Below are positions 1-8,414 of a DNA stretch of 64,000 nt, in pieces; positions within the stretch are counted from its first letter, which is position 1; each line of letters begins with the position of its first letter. Made by a program: the position numbers and the translations under genes. Under the pieces are notes generated by a model. The model saw only the letters and a list, made by a program, of their open reading frames with translations, ran no database searches and had not been told where the DNA came from. This stretch comes from Hymenobacter tibetensis (GTDB lineage Bacteria; Bacteroidota; Bacteroidia; Cytophagales; Hymenobacteraceae), in assembly GCF_022827545.1 (NCBI RefSeq), contig NZ_CP094669.1, positions 4,457,001 to 4,521,000 on the forward strand, in the 5' to 3' direction.

Positions 1-89
1 ACCTCGGGGATACCATGCATGATGCCGTGCAGCGCTATATCCAAGATGTGAAGAGCCGGGATTTTCCAAGTACAGAAGAAGCTTATTAA
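1..89 (+). CDS. panB: 3-methyl-2-oxobutanoate hydroxymethyltransferase, C-terminal end only
   Basis: Only the last 28 residues lie in the window; the stop is TAA at 87-89. They read LGDTMHDAVQRYIQDVKSRD, then FPSTEEAY. This matches the PanB C-terminus, where the last helix carries a pattern like AVxxYxxDVxxxxFP and ends a few residues later. PanB is the cytoplasmic enzyme that adds a hydroxymethyl group from methylene-tetrahydrofolate to 2-oxoisovalerate, the first committed step to pantothenate and CoA. The call rests on this short tail alone, so another protein is possible. Confidence 0.65.
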   Translation, partial: LGDTMHDAVQRYIQDVKSRDFPSTEEAY

Positions 90-223
90 TACACCCTAGC
101 CTTCAGAACAAAGTGGCGCTCCATTGTTGAAGCCTACTTGAGTTTGAAGGCTGCTACATAGTTTGCCGTTGTGCGGCAGAGCGGAGGCTACTCTGCTCTA
201 CTATCTACTTTTATAGCTTACCA

Positions 224-931
224 GTGAATCGTCCAAATCTGTGGTCGGAACGGAAAGAAATTCTGTTCGAAGACAATCATCTTCTCGTAATCAATAAGCC
301 AGCTGGTTTGCTTGTGCAAGGCGACGCTACCGGTGACGAGCCCCTCTCCTCCAAGGCGGAAGAGTATTTGCGCTTCAAATACAAAAAGCCCGGTGCGGCC
401 TTTATCGGAGTAGCCCACCGCATTGATCGGCCCGTTAGTGGCATCGTAATACTGGCCAAAACCAGCAAGGCCTTGAGTCGGCTGAACGAGATGTTTCGCG
501 ACAACAAGATCCATAAAACGTACTGGGCGCTTACTGGTAAGTGCCCCGATCCGACCAGCGGCCATCTTACGCACTGGTTGGTGAAAGACCCCATCCGCAA
601 CACCACCAAAGCCTACACCGAGCGCCACGGGCAAGGCCAAAAGTCGGACCTCGACTACACAGTGCTTGGGCAGGCAGGAAACCGTTATTTGATTCAAGTA
701 AACCCTATCACGGGGCGGCCACACCAAATTCGGGTGCAGCTAGCCACCGGCCTTGGCACCCCCATCGTGGGCGATGTGAAATACGGCTTCCTAGCCCCGC
801 TACCCGACGTCAGCATTGCATTGCACGCCCGGCAACTGCAACTACAACACCCCGTCACCAAAGAGGACATGGTCTTTGTAGCCCCACTGCCCGACATGCC
901 TCATTGGGAGGCGGCGGAAGCATATTACTAA
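224..931 (+). CDS. RluA-family RNA pseudouridine synthase
   Basis: This 235-residue protein belongs to the RluA family, which isomerises uridine to pseudouridine in rRNA or tRNA. The catalytic signature HRIDRPVSG is at residues 65-73, with Asp68 as the expected nucleophile. The family motif near the N-terminus (VINKPAG) and the RPHQIRVQLA motif in the C-terminal half are both present. There is no N-terminal S4 domain, so it resembles the short RluA/TruC-like type. The start is GTG at 224, since the next in-frame ATG would remove the catalytic core. A near-match -7 element (TACTTTTA) ends about 10 bases before this start. The substrate cannot be told from sequence. Confidence 0.9.
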   Translation: MNRPNLWSERKEILFEDNHLLVINKPAGLLVQGDATGDEPLSSKAEEYLRFKYKKPGAAFIGVAHRIDRPVSGIVILAKTSKALSRLNEMFRDNKIHKTYWALTGKCPDPTSGHLTHWLVKDPIRNTTKAYTERHGQGQKSDLDYTVLGQAGNRYLIQVNPITGRPHQIRVQLATGLGTPIVGDVKYGFLAPLPDVSIALHARQLQLQHPVTKEDMVFVAPLPDMPHWEAAEAYY

Positions 932-1270
932 GGTTCTACACTCACTAAATGAGGATGCAAACCCTATGAAGTAGGCACTTCTGTTCTTGGTTAGCCTACC
1001 CTTTGAACTGACAGCAATCAGCCTTACAACTATAGGCTATAAACACCGATAGAATTCGAGCAGGGATACGGAGGCGTAGATTTGGGTAGGCGGTAAATCT
1101 GGCCAGGAATATTCTATTAACAAGATTTTGGCCTTTCGGCACCGATAATTGCACGCTGATCCACTCTGGCCGTAGTTTTGTAAAACTGCTTCTGAACTAA
1201 AGCCCACTGTTTCGGCTTTGCCACCTGAAGCATCTGCTTACCCCTTCGATTCTACCATCTGCTCATATCC
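932..1270. other. intergenic stretch without a gene
   Basis: These 339 bases carry no credible reading frame. The only signal I see is a promoter-like pair at 1149-1180 serving the desaturase gene. Confidence 0.6.
1149..1180 (+). promoter_or_regulatory. Bacteroidota-type promoter upstream of the desaturase
   Basis: A TTG at 1149-1151 is followed after 21 bases by TAGTTTTG at 1173-1180, a full match to the TAnnTTTG -7 element used by the Bacteroidota primary sigma factor. Transcription would begin around 1185, leaving a leader of about 85 bases before the ATG at 1271. Confidence 0.55.
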
Positions 1271-2026
1271 ATGGCAATCCTCGTTTTCTTTGTTGCCCAC
1301 TACTATCTTTCGCTGTTCACCCAGACGTTTTATCTGCACCGTTATGCAGCACATAAAATGTTTACGATGAACAAGTTCTGGGAGAAGTTCTTCTTCCTGT
1401 TCACCTACATCTGCCAGGGCTCCTCGTTCCTGTCGCCGCGGGCGTACGCATTGCTGCACCGCATGCACCACGCCTACTCCGACACCGAGATGGACCCGCA
1501 CTCTCCCCACTTCTTTTCGAATCCGTTTTCGATGATGTGGAAGACCAAGATTATCTACGGTGAAGTAGTGGAAAACACCTACGACCCCGCCAAACGCTTC
1601 GAGGGTGACACGCCTGAATGGAAATGGTTGGATCAGTTTGGCGGCACTGCTGTTTCGCGTCTGGGCTGGGGTACGGTTTATGTGCTGTTCTACATCAACT
1701 TCGCTACTGCTTGGTGGCAATACCTCTTATTGCCCATCCACTTCTTGATGGGTCCGCTGCATGGCGCCATCGTGAACTGGGGTGGCCACAAGTATGGCTA
1801 TCAGAACTTCGACAACCACGACAAATCCAGAAATACGCTCGCCCTGGACTTCTTGGCCTTTGGTGAGCTATTCCAAAACAACCACCACAAGCTGCCTATG
1901 CGTGTGAACTTCGGTGTGAAGTGGTGGGAATTCGATCCTACTTACATGTTCATCTGGACGATGGATAAGGCAGGAATCATAAAAATCAAGCGCAAGCAGA
2001 AAGCACCTATACGCGTCGCTGCGTAG
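1271..2026 (+). CDS. acyl-CoA / fatty-acid desaturase
   Basis: This 251-residue integral membrane protein is a di-iron desaturase of the stearoyl-CoA type. It inserts a double bond into a saturated acyl chain, using oxygen and electrons from a redox partner. The three histidine boxes are visible: HRYAAH (His23, His28), HRMHH (His63, His66, His67), and a third box ending in NNHHK (His205, His206). Hydrophobic segments at residues 1-20, 38-52 and about 135-165 fit the hairpin topology of the family. It ends at an exceptionally long palindromic terminator and stands as a single-gene unit. Regulation by temperature is common for such genes but nothing here shows it. Confidence 0.88.
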   Translation: MAILVFFVAHYYLSLFTQTFYLHRYAAHKMFTMNKFWEKFFFLFTYICQGSSFLSPRAYALLHRMHHAYSDTEMDPHSPHFFSNPFSMMWKTKIIYGEVVENTYDPAKRFEGDTPEWKWLDQFGGTAVSRLGWGTVYVLFYINFATAWWQYLLLPIHFLMGPLHGAIVNWGGHKYGYQNFDNHDKSRNTLALDFLAFGELFQNNHHKLPMRVNFGVKWWEFDPTYMFIWTMDKAGIIKIKRKQKAPIRVAA

Positions 2027-2029
2027 GGT

Positions 2030-2098
2030 CAGAGTATATCAGCAACAAAAAAGCCTGTTCCGCTGTGGAACAGGCTTTTTTGTTGCTGATATACTCTG
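2030..2098. terminator. 32-bp perfect palindromic terminator
   Basis: The arms 2030-2061 and 2067-2098 are perfect reverse complements around a 5-base loop. The core is a GC-rich stem flanked by A6 and T6. The palindrome extends another 17 bp beyond the A/T tracts. It should terminate the desaturase transcript and could act in both directions. Confidence 0.9.
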
Positions 2099-2228
2099 GC
2101 TATGCTTGACGGTGTTTCGATATACGCAAGCGTAAGCTTCTATGTAAATGGCCCGCCCGTTTCTGTCTGCCTGCATGAGCTTCCCGCAAATCTTTGAAAT
2201 CAGTGTAAATAGCTAGCGCTTTTCCTGT

Positions 2229-2236
2229 TACCTTTG
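2229..2236 (+). promoter_or_regulatory. -7 element for the rpsP operon
   Basis: TACCTTTG matches TAnnTTTG exactly and lies 53 bases before the rpsP ATG. No convincing TTG is found 17-21 bases upstream, so only the -7 part is supported. Confidence 0.45.
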
Positions 2237-2289
2237 CACCTCATTTTTCAATCAGACGCACGAGTTGCGTCGCTTAACCAACCCGGTTT

Positions 2290-2832
2290 ATGGCAGTTAA
2301 AATCCGCCTCGCCCGCCGCGGCCGTAAAAAGGCCGCTCAATTTGACATCGTTGTTGCTGATTCCCGCTCGCCGCGTGATGGTCGCTTCATCGAGAAACTA
2401 GGTACCTACGACCCCAATACGAACCCCGCTTCCATCAACTTCGATGGTGACAAGGCATTCGATTGGATCATGAAGGGTGCTGAGCCTACCGATACGGTAC
2501 GGGCTATGCTCTCTTACCGTGGTGTGCTGTACCGCAAGCATTTGCAGCTTGGTGTTATCAAAGGTGCTATTTCGCAGGAGACTGCCGATCAACGTTACAC
2601 CGACTGGAAAGAGCAGAAGGATGCTAAGATCGAAGGCAAGCGCACTTCGCTTGGTACTGCTAAGGACGACGCCCGCACGGCTCGCCTTGCTGCCGAAACT
2701 AAAGTGAAAGAAGCTCGTGCTGAGGCGCTGCGCAAGAAAAACACGCCAGCTCCTGTTGAAGCTCCTGCTGCCGAAGGTGAAACCACCGACGCTGAAGCTT
2801 CTGCCGAAACGACTGAAGAAGCCGGCGCTTAA
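2290..2832 (+). CDS. rpsP: 30S ribosomal protein S16
   Basis: The first 85 or so residues are a clear S16: MAVKIRLARRGRKKAAQFDIV is followed by the DGRFIEKLGTYDP motif. S16 is needed for assembly of the 30S body. The protein has 180 residues, about twice the size of the E. coli one. The extra part (from about residue 95) is charged, then Ala/Glu-rich and probably disordered. Such tails are known in S16 of Bacteroidota. It is first in an rpsP-rimM-trmD operon, a classic arrangement for ribosome and tRNA maturation. Confidence 0.97.
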   Translation: MAVKIRLARRGRKKAAQFDIVVADSRSPRDGRFIEKLGTYDPNTNPASINFDGDKAFDWIMKGAEPTDTVRAMLSYRGVLYRKHLQLGVIKGAISQETADQRYTDWKEQKDAKIEGKRTSLGTAKDDARTARLAAETKVKEARAEALRKKNTPAPVEAPAAEGETTDAEASAETTEEAGA

Positions 2833-2849
2833 TCTTTGCCGGTATTCGA

Positions 2850-2921
2850 GGGAGAGGTGATTAGGAATTGAGCAATTGGAATGCGCCGGCTTCTGATTGC
2901 TCGCTCCTAGTCACCTCTCCC
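2850..2921. repeat. imperfect long hairpin between rpsP and rimM
   Basis: The left arm 2850-2876 and right arm 2896-2921 are reverse complements apart from a few mismatches and a one-base bulge, giving a stem of about 26 bp with a 19-base loop. It has no T-tract, so it is not a normal terminator. The arms break into CAATTGCT-like octamers. It may damp or process the message between rpsP, which is needed in large amounts, and rimM/trmD. Confidence 0.6.
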
Positions 2922-2943
2922 CATTTACTGAAACTTCCAACGC

Positions 2944-3525
2944 ATGAAGCTCGACGACTGCTATCAACTTGGCTCCATCGGCAAGCCGCATGGCCTGAAA
3001 GGGTTTGTGATGGCCTTCCTAGACGTGGACGACCTAGATGCATACCGCAAAGTAAAATCGGTATTGCTCGAACTACCCACTGCTCCTGGCAAGCTGACGG
3101 CGTACGAAGTCGAGAAGCTCCAGCCACAAGCTGAAAGCCGGGCCTTGCTCAAATTGAAGGGTATCGACCGGATTGAGGAGGCCGAGCCGCTACGCAATGC
3201 CAAACTCTACCGACCACTTACTGAACTACCAGCTTTGGAAGAAGACCAGTTCTACTTCCATGACGTAATCGGCTACCTCGTCGTAGACGAGCAGTTGGGC
3301 GAGCTAGGTGCTGTTGAAACCTTCTACGAGTTACCGCAGCAAGATTTGCTGGCCATGCGCTACAAAGGCCAGGAAGTGTTGATTCCGGTAGTAGATGAGC
3401 TGATTCTACGCGCTGATCAGGCCAACAAAAAACTGTACGTGCAGTTGCCAGAAGGCCTACTCGATGTGTATTTGACGCCGCCTTCACGTGAGCGAGATGA
3501 GCCTGATGAGTTCGACGAAGCATAG
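2944..3525 (+). CDS. rimM: ribosome maturation factor RimM
   Basis: RimM is a cytoplasmic assembly factor that binds S19 and helps mature the 30S head. This protein has 193 residues. The N-terminal RimM domain opens with the typical YQLGSIGKPHGLKGFV (residues 7-22). A PRC-barrel domain follows from about residue 100, beginning at DQFYFHDVIGYLV and including the segment EVLIPVVDELI. An acidic tail ends the protein. It lies 111 bases after rpsP, separated by a large hairpin, and 20 bases before trmD. Confidence 0.93.
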   Translation: MKLDDCYQLGSIGKPHGLKGFVMAFLDVDDLDAYRKVKSVLLELPTAPGKLTAYEVEKLQPQAESRALLKLKGIDRIEEAEPLRNAKLYRPLTELPALEEDQFYFHDVIGYLVVDEQLGELGAVETFYELPQQDLLAMRYKGQEVLIPVVDELILRADQANKKLYVQLPEGLLDVYLTPPSRERDEPDEFDEA

Positions 3526-3545
3526 TCTAGTTTTAACCGTTTGCT

Positions 3546-4223
3546 ATGCGTATTGATATCGTAACGTGCCAGCCGGATCTACTGCTCAGCCCTTTTGCGC
3601 ATTCTATCGTGAGGCGCGCTCAGGACAAAGGGCTAGCTGAAATTCATTTGCACGACCTGCGTAAGTACGCTATCAACAAGCACGGTCAGATCGACGACTA
3701 TGTCTTCGGCGGCGGCGCTGGCATGGTACTGCGCGTAGAACCGATTGCGGCTTGCTTCGATGAACTGTTGGCTCAACGCAGCTATGATGCCGTTATCTAC
3801 ATGACTCCTGACGGGGAAACCTTGCGGCAACCACTCGTCAACCGCTTGTCCTTGGCAGGAAACCTGCTTGTTCTTTGCGGACACTATAAGGGCGTAGACG
3901 AGCGCATTCGTACGGCGTATATCACCCACGAAATCAGCGTAGGCGACTACGTACTCAGCGGGGGTGAATTGGGGGCTGCTATTCTCGTTGACGCTGTAGT
4001 ACGCCTACTACCCGGCGTGCTTGGCAACGAGGAATCGGCGCTCAGTGACTCATTCCAGGATAACCTCTTGGCGCCTCCTGTATATACTCGCCCCGCAGAG
4101 TGGCGTGGACAAGAAGTCCCCGAAATTCTGCTTTCTGGTAATACTCCTTTGATTGACGTGTGGCGGCACGATCAGGCCCTGGAAAGGACTCGGCAACGCC
4201 GCCCGGACCTTTTACAGGAGTAG
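3546..4223 (+). CDS. trmD: tRNA (guanine37-N1)-methyltransferase
   Basis: TrmD methylates G37 next to the anticodon and prevents +1 frameshifting. The protein has 225 residues, the normal length. The trefoil-knot SAM site is visible as [12 protein letters not shown] and [11 protein letters not shown], with the conserved [11 protein letters not shown] loop near residue 55 and EESALSDSF further on. It follows rimM closely and ends in a terminator hairpin at 4226-4251, which closes the rpsP-rimM-trmD operon. Confidence 0.97.
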   Translation: MRIDIVTCQPDLLLSPFAHSIVRRAQDKGLAEIHLHDLRKYAINKHGQIDDYVFGGGAGMVLRVEPIAACFDELLAQRSYDAVIYMTPDGETLRQPLVNRLSLAGNLLVLCGHYKGVDERIRTAYITHEISVGDYVLSGGELGAAILVDAVVRLLPGVLGNEESALSDSFQDNLLAPPVYTRPAEWRGQEVPEILLSGNTPLIDVWRHDQALERTRQRRPDLLQE

Positions 4224-4225
4224 TT

Positions 4226-4251
4226 CAGCTACTCAGTAGCTGCGTTTTTTT
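4226..4251 (+). terminator. intrinsic terminator after trmD
   Basis: A 7-bp stem (4226-4232 with 4236-4242, loop TCA) is followed by C, G and seven T. It starts three bases after the trmD stop and separates trmD from rplS. Confidence 0.7.
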
Positions 4252-4272
4252 AAGAATGGTGCCGTAATAAGG

Positions 4273-4303
4273 CAGTAGTCAGGTAATCAGCTACTCAGTT
4301 ACT
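4273..4303. repeat. degenerate octamer repeat in the trmD-rplS gap
   Basis: Four consecutive units fit CAGnTAnT (the first is 7 bases). A 12-base stretch, TCAGCTACTCAG, occurs both here (4287-4298) and in the trmD terminator (4225-4236). The origin of the array is unknown. Confidence 0.5.
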
Positions 4304-4314
4304 GGCATCGGAAG

Positions 4315-4345
4315 TTGCAATCATCAAATCAGAGCGCTATATTTG
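4315..4345 (+). promoter_or_regulatory. separate promoter for rplS
   Basis: TTG at 4315-4317 and TATATTTG at 4338-4345 are 20 bases apart, a full match to the Bacteroidota promoter pattern. The longest reading frame for rplS would use the TTG inside this -7 box as its start codon, so the box also rules out that longer start. Confidence 0.7.
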
Positions 4346-4402
4346 CGCCTCTTTAACAGAAACCATAGACGGCGCGGCCGTCCTTTCACAGTTTTTTCAG
4401 CC

Positions 4403-4783
4403 ATGAGCGTACTACTCGATTTTATTCAGCAGGAATCCCAGGAGCGCCGCGCCAGCTTCCCTAGTTTTGCTGCCGGCGACACCATAATCGTCCACGTGAA
4501 AATCCGCGAGGGCAACAAGGAGCGTGTTCAGCAGTTCCAAGGTGTTGTTCTTCAGCGCAAGAACCCAAACTCTAACGGCGAGACTTTCACTGTACGTAAG
4601 ATCTCCAACCAGATCGGTACCGAGCGTATCTTTCCTCTTCTGTCGCCTAACATCGACAAAATCGAGGTTATCCGTCGCGGTAAAGTACGTCGTGCTCGTT
4701 TGTTCTATCTGCGTGGCCTGTCAGGCAAAGCAGCTCGTATTAAAGAGCGTCGCTTGAACGTGGTAGAGAAGGTAACTGCTTAA
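4403..4783 (+). CDS. rplS: 50S ribosomal protein L19
   Basis: L19 lies at the 30S-50S interface. The protein has 126 residues, near the usual length. It shows the typical features [30 protein letters not shown] and [22 protein letters not shown] (given in parts). I chose ATG 4403 because homologues start just before the helix LLDFIQQE and because an in-frame upstream TTG lies inside the promoter. In many bacteria rplS is the last gene of the rpsP operon. Here a terminator after trmD and this promoter suggest that it is transcribed on its own. Confidence 0.96.
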   Translation: MSVLLDFIQQESQERRASFPSFAAGDTIIVHVKIREGNKERVQQFQGVVLQRKNPNSNGETFTVRKISNQIGTERIFPLLSPNIDKIEVIRRGKVRRARLFYLRGLSGKAARIKERRLNVVEKVTA

Positions 4784-4792
4784 GCTACCCTG

Positions 4793-4851
4793 TAATCCAT
4801 AAAAAAGCCGGCCTGCTCCATGTTGGAGCAGGCCGGCTTTTTTATGGATTA
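4793..4851. terminator. 28-bp perfect palindromic terminator
   Basis: The arms 4793-4820 and 4824-4851 are perfect reverse complements around a TGT loop, with A6 and T6 inside the arms. It lies between convergent rplS and the minus-strand gene ending at 4865, so it is probably bidirectional. Confidence 0.92.
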
Positions 4852-4864
4852 GCTAGTCGTGTTC

Positions 4865-5287
4865 TTAGCTAAGAGACGTAGTGTCTTGCCGAAATTCTTC
4901 GTCGGCAGCACCTTTCGGGTTTTGCACCTGCTTGGAAGCGCTCAAGAGTGCTTCACCTAATTTGGTAACTCGGTCAGCAGTGTTTGGATTGTCGGCGAAT
5001 ATGGCTGCTTTGATGGTATTCTCACCGAGACGACCCAACAGGGAGCCTACTAGTTTGGAATCAATAGTGCCGCCTCCAAAATGAGCCTTTAGCGCCTGTA
5101 GATCCACTACAACTTGGTGTAGTTCAGGATTGCTCGCATCTTTCACGTCTTCGATCCAACGCTGCAACGCGTTGTCGAGGCCAGCACGGCTGGCTTCTTC
5201 TTGCAGGTCGCCACTCAAGATTTTGGAAGTGCCATCAAGGTGGTTCTGGTGCTGGGTATCGTCTTTGGGCTGTTTGTGGAAGGACAT
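4865..5287 (-). CDS. conserved hypothetical cytoplasmic protein
   Basis: This 140-residue soluble protein belongs to no family I recognise. It has no signal peptide or membrane segment. The first 20 residues are polar and probably flexible (MSFHKQPKDDTQHQN). The rest looks helical, with a QRWIEDVKDA segment near residue 45, a conserved-looking patch FGGGTIDSKLVGSLLGRLGE around residue 75, and an acidic, Thr/Ser-ending tail. The ATG at 5287 was chosen over a longer frame because upstream codons overlap the start region of the divergent peptidase gene and look non-coding. It shares the rplS terminator region in convergent orientation. Confidence 0.7.
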   Translation of the reverse strand: MSFHKQPKDDTQHQNHLDGTSKILSGDLQEEASRAGLDNALQRWIEDVKDASNPELHQVVVDLQALKAHFGGGTIDSKLVGSLLGRLGENTIKAAIFADNPNTADRVTKLGEALLSASKQVQNPKGAADEEFRQDTTSLS

Positions 5288-5429
5288 GGGAAATTTGATT
5301 GAGCCGCTGAAGCGGGGTTGAAAGTACTGCCTGTGCAAACGGCGGGTACCAGACAAAGGTTGTAAGCGCGTCCATACGCTACAGATCATTACTTTCGTTT
5401 CAGTGTCGTCCTGTTCCTTGTCGCCTCGC

Positions 5430-8414
5430 ATGAAAAAATATTTAATCGGCTTCTGGCTGTGGGTTGCGCTACCCCTGTTGGCGTCGTCGCAACCCACAGC
5501 CAAACCCGTAGCTCCTGCCGCTTACTGGCAACAGCAGGTCAACTACTCCATAGATGTGACTCTGGACGACCAACAGCACATGCTTACGGGTCGGGAGGAG
5601 TTGGTATACACCAACAACTCACCTTCGGCATTGCCCTTCATCTGGTTCCATTTGTGGCCCAACGCTTACCGCGACGATAACACGGCCTTTGCTCGCCAAC
5701 AGCTTCGCAACGACGACCGTGAGTTTCATTTCGCCACCGACAAGCAGCGCGGCTTCATCGACCAGCTCGATTTTCAAGTGAATGGCCAACCTGCCAAGCT
5801 GGAATACGACCCCGAAAGTCCTGATATGGCGAAGCTGATTCTGCCGCAGCGTCTAGCAGCGGGAGCTAGTGTTACTATCACCACGCCGTTCCGGGTGAAG
5901 ATTCCAGATTCTTTTTCGCGCTTCGGGCACGTAGAGCAGAGCTATCAGATAACACAATGGTACCCTAAGCCTGCCGTATATGACCGGAAGGGCTGGCACC
6001 CTATTCCCTATTTAGATCAAGGCGAGTTTTATTCGGAATTTGGTTCGTTCGACGTGCGTATCACGCTACCCGCCAACTATACGGTAGGAGCTACTGGCGT
6101 GCTACAAAACCCCGAAGAACAAACTCGCCTCACTCAATTGGCAGCGGCCACGGCGCTCAAAAAAACTGCTACCGATTTCGGCGATGACCTCCAGTTTCCG
6201 GCCTCCGCTACTGAAACCAAAACCTTACGGTATGTACAGGACCGTGTTCACGACTTTGCTTGGTTTGCCGACAAACGCTTCAACGTACTTAAGAGTGGCG
6301 TAACACTGCCCTCGGGCCGCACCGTGGACACATGGGTTCTGTTTACCAATAAAGAGGCAAGCAAGTGGCAAAAAGGGCTACAGGATGTAGACTCAGCCGT
6401 AGTGTACTACTCTCGGTGGGTAGGCGAGTATCCTTATAGCGCTGTTACAGCCGTGGATGGTGCGCTAAGTGCTGGCTCCGGTATGGAGTACCCCATGGTA
6501 ACGGTGACTGAACCTGCCGCTATTGTGCACGAGGTAGGTCACAATTGGTTTTACGGCATTTTGGCTTCCAACGAGCGAGACTTCGGCTGGATGGATGAAG
6601 GAGTGAATTCCTATGTAGAAAATCGGGTTGCTGAGTTGCACGGGGGGAATGCTGGTGCTCTAGCTGGTTTGCCCACCAAAGGCACTGCTGCCCGACTATT
6701 AGGCACTGATAATTTGCCGGGCGCTGCCATAAACCAGATTCTCTATCAGGCGGTAGCCAGTCGAGGCTTGGATCAACCAGTAAGCAATATCACTTCTGCT
6801 GATTACGGCAAGCTCAATTATGGCGTAATCATGTACGGGAAAACAGCTTCGCTGCTGAAATATTTGGCGGCGTACGTAGGGCAGCCAACGTTTGATGCAG
6901 CTATGCACACCTACTATGAGCGGTGGCAATTCCGGCATCCTTACCCCGAAGACATGCAGGCGGTGTTTGAAGAAACTGCCGGGCAGAAGCTAAACTGGTT
7001 TTTCGGGACTATGCTCAACGGCACTTACCGCTACAACGCCGTAATAGCTAAGTCGAAAGTGGAGAAAGGTCAACGCAAAGTGCTTGTTCGCAATGATTCT
7101 CCTACCGCTTTTCCTTTTCCAGTAGCCACGCTGGATGCCACCGGCAAGGTGTTGGAAACCAAGTGGACTCTTCCTTTCACCAACACCGATGAAGACGACA
7201 GTGCCGTCCTGTTATTTAAAGAAGATGGGGTAGCTGCAGTCGTAGCCGACCCAGAATACGTCACTCCTCAACTCAACCGCCGCGACGACCACCTACGGAC
7301 CACTGGCTTCTTGCGCGCTTTGGAGCCTATCAGACTTCGGCCGATAGTAAGTCCGGAACGTTGGGACCGAGCTTTCATCAATTGGGCGCCGGTGTTGGGC
7401 GCCAATACGTCCGACAAATTCATGTTGGGCGCCGCATTTTACAACAGCCCGCTCAATGTCAAGAAGTTCAGCTACCTGGCAATGCCAATGTATAGCTTCA
7501 ACCGCAATGAGCTGAACGGTATAGGGATGCTGAACTTAAACATCCTGCCAATACAGGTCACACGGCGGGCAATTCTGGGAGTTGTAGTTCAGCGCTTCGA
7601 GCGTTACCGGAAAGTAGAGCCTAGCCTCACGCTTCAGTTGCCTCACGCAGCCTTCGACAAGCCGCAGCATACCTTGAAGATAGCCAATACGGCCATTTAC
7701 AACCAAGATGCGCGCGTTACTACCAGCATTCAGTCTTTGGAATATGGCTTGGGTATGGGTAACGCCCTCCGACGCTGGAATGCGCATGTCGAGTTCAACT
7801 ACTTCACCCCCGACCTCTCCGAAGATAATGCGCGCACAGTAGCGGGCTTGGTGCGCGCCGAGATTAGCCACTTGCGGCACTACTCCCCTAGGAAAACTTT
7901 TTCGGTTCGGCTGTTTGGAGGCAGTTTCCTGCAGAAAGCCAACGATGCCCCTTTCCGATTAGGATTGAGCGGTAGCCCCGATTACCGCCGCCAAACCATG
8001 TTCTTGGACCGGCAGCAAATTTCACCCAGCTTGGCAAGCCAATACCATCAGTTCGATGAACGGGATGGCGCTTTCAAGGCTTACATCCCTGTTTTAAGCA
8101 GCCGTTGGCTTACCACCCTCAACTTGCAAGCAGATTTGCCAGTTACGCCGCTCGGCGTGTTCGTCGACTTTGGGGCCAGCAAAGAGAAAGCCCAAGTGGT
8201 GATTGACCGTGATGCCCAGCGCGTATTCTATGACGCGGGCTTGTCGTTGCCGCTGTTTAATAAAATGCTAAGCTTCTATTTCCCAGTGGCCGGCTCACAA
8301 TACAGCAACGGCTTACCTGCCAGCCGGAAGGATTTCACTAACCAAATCCGTTTTGTGCTACGCCTCAATCAACTAAATCCGTTTCGACTTCTTGATGAAC
8401 AATTAGTGCATTAG
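5430..8414 (+). CDS. M1-family metallopeptidase with C-terminal barrel-like domain
   Basis: The 994-residue exported protein has a signal peptide (MKKYLIGFWLWVALPLLASSQ). Residues up to about 560 form a gluzincin aminopeptidase: HEVGH starts at His367 and the third zinc ligand Glu follows 18 residues after the second His (FGWMDEG). The substrate loop GxMEN is changed to GMEYP near residue 352. From about residue 620 to the end the sequence changes to alternating polar and hydrophobic strands rich in aromatic residues, for example MLSFYFPVAGSQYSNGLP. This resembles an outer-membrane barrel. The peptidase could therefore be tethered at the outer membrane. Its stop overlaps the start of the next gene. 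Confidence 0.88.
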   Translation: MKKYLIGFWLWVALPLLASSQPTAKPVAPAAYWQQQVNYSIDVTLDDQQHMLTGREELVYTNNSPSALPFIWFHLWPNAYRDDNTAFARQQLRNDDREFHFATDKQRGFIDQLDFQVNGQPAKLEYDPESPDMAKLILPQRLAAGASVTITTPFRVKIPDSFSRFGHVEQSYQITQWYPKPAVYDRKGWHPIPYLDQGEFYSEFGSFDVRITLPANYTVGATGVLQNPEEQTRLTQLAAATALKKTATDFGDDLQFPASATETKTLRYVQDRVHDFAWFADKRFNVLKSGVTLPSGRTVDTWVLFTNKEASKWQKGLQDVDSAVVYYSRWVGEYPYSAVTAVDGALSAGSGMEYPMVTVTEPAAIVHEVGHNWFYGILASNERDFGWMDEGVNSYVENRVAELHGGNAGALAGLPTKGTAARLLGTDNLPGAAINQILYQAVASRGLDQPVSNITSADYGKLNYGVIMYGKTASLLKYLAAYVGQPTFDAAMHTYYERWQFRHPYPEDMQAVFEETAGQKLNWFFGTMLNGTYRYNAVIAKSKVEKGQRKVLVRNDSPTAFPFPVATLDATGKVLETKWTLPFTNTDEDDSAVLLFKEDGVAAVVADPEYVTPQLNRRDDHLRTTGFLRALEPIRLRPIVSPERWDRAFINWAPVLGANTSDKFMLGAAFYNSPLNVKKFSYLAMPMYSFNRNELNGIGMLNLNILPIQVTRRAILGVVVQRFERYRKVEPSLTLQLPHAAFDKPQHTLKIANTAIYNQDARVTTSIQSLEYGLGMGNALRRWNAHVEFNYFTPDLSEDNARTVAGLVRAEISHLRHYSPRKTFSVRLFGGSFLQKANDAPFRLGLSGSPDYRRQTMFLDRQQISPSLASQYHQFDERDGAFKAYIPVLSSRWLTTLNLQADLPVTPLGVFVDFGASKEKAQVVIDRDAQRVFYDAGLSLPLFNKMLSFYFPVAGSQYSNGLPASRKDFTNQIRFVLRLNQLNPFRLLDEQLVH

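Noticed and set aside
2861..3134. Two overlapping 88-codon frames on opposite strands
   Set aside because: They arise from the imperfect inverted repeat and overlap rimM. Neither has a recognisable domain.
4343..4402. Upstream TTG start for L19, adding 20 residues
   Set aside because: The TTG is inside a consensus -7 element and the added residues are not part of L19 in other bacteria.
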